Shown here piece after piece: positions 6,276-6,721 of a stretch of 6,721 nt of DNA. The translations under genes were made by a program, and so were the position numbers. Source of the stretch: Wenzhouxiangella sp. (lineage in GTDB: Bacteria; Pseudomonadota; Gammaproteobacteria; Xanthomonadales; Wenzhouxiangellaceae); the NCBI GenBank assembly GCA_007116585.1, contig SKIE01000015.1, forward strand, positions 1 to 6,721, given 5' to 3'. The notes under the pieces are model-generated. The model worked only from the letters and a program-made list of their open reading frames with translations. It made no database searches and was not told the origin of the DNA. Each line of letters opens with the position of its first letter. Within the stretch, counting starts at the first letter, position 1.

Positions 6276-6721
6276 ATGCCGTCTGACCCTCTCACTGCCC
6301 TGTCCCCGCTCGACGGCCGCTATGCCGGTCGGCTGCGCGGCGTTGCCGAACTGTGCTCGGAAAGCGGACTCATCGCCCGCCGGGTGCAGGTTGAAATCGC
6401 CTGGCTTCAGGCCCTTGCCGATCACGCCGAGTTCTCTGCCCTGCCCGCCCTGACCGGCGATGAAACGCAGTTCCTGCTGCGTTTGAGCCAGGATTTCGGC
6501 CCCGAGCAGGCGTCGGAAATCAAGCAGATCGAACGCACCACCAACCACGACGTCAAGGCCGTGGAATACTGGCTCAAGGCAAGGTTGTCCGAGCACCCCA
6601 CGCTGGCGCAAAAAAGCGAGTTCATCCACTTTGCCTGCACCTCCGAAGACATCAACAACCTGTCATGGGCACTGATTGTCCAGGCGGTGATCACGCAGGA
6701 ACTGGACCCGCTGCTCGGCAA
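6276..6721 (+). CDS. purB: Adenylosuccinate lyase PurB (5' part; 3' end beyond window)
   Basis: Cytoplasmic enzyme of purine synthesis that releases fumarate from SAICAR and from adenylosuccinate. The window holds 148 codons; the E. coli enzyme has 456 residues, so about one third is present. The N terminus has LSPLDGRY (9-16), typical of the E. coli-type class. ERTTNHDVKAVEYWLK (86-101) and SEFIHFACTSEDINNLS (114-130) are nearly identical to E. coli PurB and hold substrate-binding residues, including His91 and Thr122-Ser123. The reading frame is intact to the edge. The ATG at 6276 fits the family start; the only ribosome-site candidate, GGGA about 11 bases upstream, is weak. The 42-base gap after ygfZ shows no hairpin terminator, so co-transcription with ygfZ is possible. 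Confidence 0.96.
   Translation, partial: MPSDPLTALSPLDGRYAGRLRGVAELCSESGLIARRVQVEIAWLQALADHAEFSALPALTGDETQFLLRLSQDFGPEQASEIKQIERTTNHDVKAVEYWLKARLSEHPTLAQKSEFIHFACTSEDINNLSWALIVQAVITQELDPLLG

Noticed and set aside
5802..6629. Open frame of 275 codons on the minus strand covering the ends of ygfZ and purB.
   Set aside because: Both plus-strand genes have clear family motifs. The antisense product is low-complexity (Gly, Gln, Ala) and crosses an intergenic gap.

Overview
This is a compact, GC-rich stretch of bacterial core chromosome. It is coding almost end to end, and no gap exceeds about 80 bases. The gene content suggests a gammaproteobacterium: sdhE followed by ygfX, a YgfZ-type protein, a PilU-type ATPase, and a PurB of the class found in E. 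coli. The SdhA and SdhB sequences resemble those I recall from Xanthomonadales and similar lineages. That placement is an inference from memory of the families, not a search result.

Minus strand, reading leftwards from about 5382: a small SDHAF4-like assembly factor (5382-5215), then the four succinate dehydrogenase genes sdhC (5176-4799), sdhD (4802-4422), sdhA (4420-2630) and sdhB (2584-1799), then the FAD assembly factor sdhE (1795-1538), a ygfX-like membrane protein (1566-1165), and finally pilU (1086 to beyond the left edge). Spacing is very tight: an ATGA overlap for sdhC/sdhD, one base between sdhD and sdhA, three bases between sdhB and sdhE, and 29 bases of overlap for sdhE/ygfX. I see no hairpin terminator anywhere in the series, so it reads as one operon. 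pilU may be a read-through passenger.

Plus strand, reading rightwards from 5424: ygfZ (5424-6233) and the first 148 codons of purB (6276 to the right edge). ygfZ is divergent from the sdh operon across only 41 bases, and that gap contains a good sigma-70-like promoter for the sdh side.

Together, most of the window is a complex II production unit. It has four structural genes, two flavoprotein assembly factors of different families (SDHAF4-like before the structural genes and SdhE after them), and a divergent YgfZ, whose family supports certain iron-sulfur enzymes. I found no mobile element, CRISPR array, RNA gene or clearly novel system. The unusual points concern translation and transcription starts (TTG starts, an in-frame sdhB-TAG-sdhE junction, a possibly leaderless operon start) and pilU sitting behind ygfX instead of pilT.
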